From the NCBI GenBank assembly GCA_964493945.1, contig CAZBQG010000023.1, forward strand, positions 1 to 26,466: 26,466 bases of DNA, read 5' to 3'. A program made the position numbers and the translations under genes. Each line of letters begins with the position of its first letter. The stretch's first letter is position 1. Of this stretch, positions 24,640 through 26,466 are shown one piece after another. This DNA comes from CAZBQG01 sp964493945. GTDB taxonomy: Bacteria; Pseudomonadota; Alphaproteobacteria; Rhodospirillales; UBA2165. The notes under the pieces were generated by a model that saw only the letters and a list, made by a program, of their open reading frames with translations, did not search any database and was not told where the DNA came from.

Positions 24640-24656
24640 GTGGCAGGAGATTTGCG

Positions 24657-25559
24657 ATGGCAACTTTCAGAAAACGCGGCGGGAAATGGCAGGTTCAGGT
24701 ACGCCGGAAGAACCAGCCAACGGTCAGCCGATCATTCACGCACAAGGCCGATGCCCATGAATGGGCAAGGGATATTGAACGTGCCGTTGATCGGGGTGAA
24801 CTTGGCCAAATTATAAAAGGCACCGCCGACGATCAAACGGTGGGTGATCTTCTCCTGCGCTACCGCGACGAAGTCATCTCCCTGAAGCGAGGGCGAGATG
24901 TAGAAACCTACATCGTCAATGCGATGCTACGACAGGACTTCTGCCATATCGCCATGTCTGATGTTTCCCCGGCTCCTTTCACAAAATATCGAGACCAGCG
25001 GCTGAAAACGGTGCAAGGCGTCACAGTGAGACGTGAAATGTGTATTCTCCAACACGCATTCGACGTTGCCATCAATGAATGGGGGTGGCTGGTTTTCGAT
25101 AATCCTGTCCGGTCCATCAAAAAGCCAGCCACAGGAAGTTCGCGTGATCGCCGATTGTTGCCGGGCGAAGAGGACAAGGTGCTACAGGCATGTAGCCCTT
25201 GGATTGCCCCTTGCGTTCGGTTCACATTGGAAACCGCCATGCGCCGATCAGAAATTCTAAGAATGGCCTGGAGTGATGTGGACTGGGAAAAGCTGGTCTT
25301 GAGCATTCCTGTAGCAAAGAATGGCTATCCAAGAACCATTCCCCTGACGGGCGAGGCCGTTCGGCTATTAAAACGGCTGCCACGCAGCTTGGATGGCCGG
25401 GTAATACCCATTTCGGCATCCTGCCTTAGAATGGCATGGGATCGGCCGGCGCGCACATATTGCCAGAGCTTGCCCCTGTGGGTTCGCTCATTGCCCAGCG
25501 CCGCCACCATCTTGGCCTGGGTGGCATCGCGAAGATCGATGATGTTGCCCTCCCTGTAG
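24657..25559 (+). pseudogene. Tyrosine recombinase/phage integrase, 3' end lost
   Basis: The first 263 residues are a site-specific tyrosine integrase: a basic N-terminal arm-binding region (MATFRKRGGKWQVQVRRK), a SAM-like core-binding domain (about 60-160) and the start of the catalytic domain. The first catalytic arginine R196 (ETAMRRSEILRMAW) and the beta-strand lysine K221 (PVAKNGYPRTIPL) are present. At about 25445 the protein leaves the family after SASCLRMAWDR; the HxxR box, the second His and the nucleophilic Tyr are missing. The next 37 codons are antisense of a caspase-type gene. The start at 24657 follows AGGAGA at a good distance. It lies next to a cut tRNA-Pro, so it is the integrase of a tRNA-targeting element, now inactive. 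Confidence 0.88.
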
Positions 25560-25771
25560 CCCAATACCCGGGTCAGGTAGCGCTTGAATGCCTCCGCGTC
25601 GCGGTGCGCAAAGTCCACGTCGGGGATGCGATCCCCCACATAGTTCTTGTTGCCGATGACGACGGCGTCGCGGTTCTCGGCGGCTGAGGCAAGCGAAGAG
25701 GTGAGAGCGGTCAAGCACAGCGCCACTCCCAGCAAATAGATCGCTCTTTTGCTCCGCCTCCCTAACGGCAT
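25439..25771 (-). pseudogene. Caspase-family (peptidase C14) secreted protein, N-terminal fragment
   Basis: Reading from 25771 the protein has a signal peptide (MPLGRRSKRAIYLLGVALCLTALTSSLASAA), then the N-terminal strand and helix of a caspase-like domain: RDAVVIGNKNYVGDRIPDVDFAHRDAEAFKRYL, GYREGNIIDLRDATQAKM and KLWQYVRAGRS. The family then continues with a serine/glycine-rich strand to the catalytic SGHG histidine and later the DACFSG cysteine. Here it stops matching at residue 110-111 (about 25439), exactly where the integrase also ends, and the frame runs on to 25325 as antisense integrase. Both catalytic residues are absent. The ATG at 25771 has GGGGGAG upstream, better than two earlier in-frame starts. 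Probably non-functional. Confidence 0.72.
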
Positions 25772-25982
25772 CCAAGCTCCCCCTTCGAAGAAAGGATAAC
25801 CCATCTCGGTTGAAGCTGTCACTTCTTCCGCAATGGGATCGGTCGGTTTTATAGTCTATTTAATCGGTAAATTAGAATCCAGAATCGCGGATGTCGGTGG
25901 CGTGCAAAACGCGGTTCGTTATCTTTATTTTTCCCTTTTCCCGGCATTCACGGAACCACAACGGTTAAAAAAAGCCACCGCG

Positions 25983-26390
25983 ATGAAAATCACTTTTGAT
26001 AGGGCGGCTGAAATCAAGCAGGAAAGAGAGAAGGCTAAGATAAAGCGGGAAAATGAAAGAAAGGCCGCAGAGAAGAAACTGGTCGAAAATCTGTCCGATG
26101 AGGTTGAGGCGGTCCTTAGAAAAAAGCTGATTGCTTATCTAAAAGACGAAAGCTATCAAATCCGACGAGACTCGGTTAAGCACGCTAACATTCTCATCGA
26201 GACTCGCTATGGAGATAAGATAGCTTCAGTAGATAATCTTTCATCAAAGCAGGGGCTCGGATTTGAGGAAAGACTGTCGGTATATGGAGAAAATATTTTC
26301 AAAAATGTCGGTACGGATTTGGGGATACGAGCGGTTTCTAAAGCTGTCTTGAAGTTGGTCAAAGAACACTGCGCGAGTAATCAGACCTAA
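25983..26390 (+). CDS. Uncharacterised charged, coiled-coil-rich protein, 135 aa
   Basis: I do not recognise this family. From the ATG at 25983 the protein opens with a strongly charged helix likely to be coiled coil (KQEREKAKIKRENERKAAEKKLVE), followed by a mixed domain (ILIETRYGDKIASVDNLSS) and a basic C-terminal helix. No signal peptide or membrane segment. The frame is open upstream to 25833, but that part is less charged and lacks a good start; no clear ribosome binding site precedes either start. Codons are visibly AT-richer than in the chromosomal genes (AAA, GAA, TTT, ATA frequent), a sign of recent transfer. It sits between a caspase fragment and an IS end. The start is uncertain. 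Confidence 0.55.
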   Translation: MKITFDRAAEIKQEREKAKIKRENERKAAEKKLVENLSDEVEAVLRKKLIAYLKDESYQIRRDSVKHANILIETRYGDKIASVDNLSSKQGLGFEERLSVYGENIFKNVGTDLGIRAVSKAVLKLVKEHCASNQT

Positions 26391-26412
26391 GACCAAAGAA
26401 TGTCGGGAGGAG

Positions 26413-26466
26413 GCTGGATTCTCAAATCAAGTGCAACACATGAGGTTATGGAAGAAAGCTTCGGCA
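26413..26466 (+). mobile_element. Probable left end of an IS30-family insertion sequence (runs off window)
   Basis: The stretch TGGATTCTCAAATCAAGTGC then AACACATGAGGTT resembles, by memory, the left end of IS30-type elements (TG.GATTC....TCAA.GCAACA..ATG.GGTT). An ATG at 26448 opens MEESFG, a start I associate with IS30-type transposases. Only six codons are visible, so the transposase itself cannot be confirmed. The element would read rightward. Confidence 0.5.

Noticed and set aside
1..26466. CRISPR array
   Set aside because: No regularly spaced repeats of suitable length were seen on either strand.

Overview
The window looks like a chromosome segment of a GC-rich alphaproteobacterium, most likely in or near the Rhodospirillales. 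The evidence is gene order plus protein type: rpiB-glyA-nrdR-ribD-ribE-ribB(X)-ribH-nusB-thiL; a proton-pumping pyrophosphatase; a ubiquinol-cytochrome c chaperone followed by YceD (DUF177)-rpmF-plsX-fabH-ihfA-merR; and an Asp-type HemB. No taxon was checked by search. Two runs of exactly 10 N (10677-10686 and 24073-24082) show that this is a gapped draft assembly.

Layout. 1-1112 (minus): the start of motB and a motA broken by two independent lesions. 1321-2316 (minus): hemB. 2394-6098 (plus): a small conserved protein, a branched-chain-amino-acid-type periplasmic binding protein, a luciferase-like flavin oxidoreductase and a heavily damaged MFS transporter. 6121-9366 (minus): a livG-livF-livH-livM operon facing that cluster, all four genes joined by 4-bp start/stop overlaps. 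9515-16626 (plus): carbon, one-carbon, riboflavin and thiamin genes in one tight run, with NrdR and NusB inside. 16708-19494: a FliL-like membrane protein and hppA, which ends in a clear terminator. 19558-19998 (minus): a BamE-type lipoprotein. 20117-24465 (plus): cytochrome bc1 chaperone, YceD, L32, PlsX, FabH, IHF-alpha and a MerR-type regulator.

From about 24487 to the end the character changes to accessory DNA: the 5' half of a tRNA-Pro(GGG), a tyrosine integrase that loses its 3' end at about 25445, a caspase-family gene of opposite orientation that loses its 3' end at the same point, an unrecognised small gene in AT-richer sequence, and what looks like the left end of an IS30-family element running off the window. 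This reads as the eroded remains of a tRNA-associated integrative element.

How the genes work together. The binding protein at 2610 probably feeds the LivHMGF transporter encoded opposite it. The neighbouring flavin oxidoreductase and lost exporter hint at uptake and oxidation of a small organic compound, but the substrate is unknown. RibD, RibE, RibB(X) and RibH give most of the riboflavin pathway, while the GTP cyclohydrolase II half of RibB(X) lacks its zinc cysteines, so the first pathway step must be encoded elsewhere. I did not find a convincing new multi-gene system. The strongest unusual signals are the clustered gene decay (motA, MFS), the degenerate RibB(X), and the integrase/caspase breakpoint beside a truncated tRNA.
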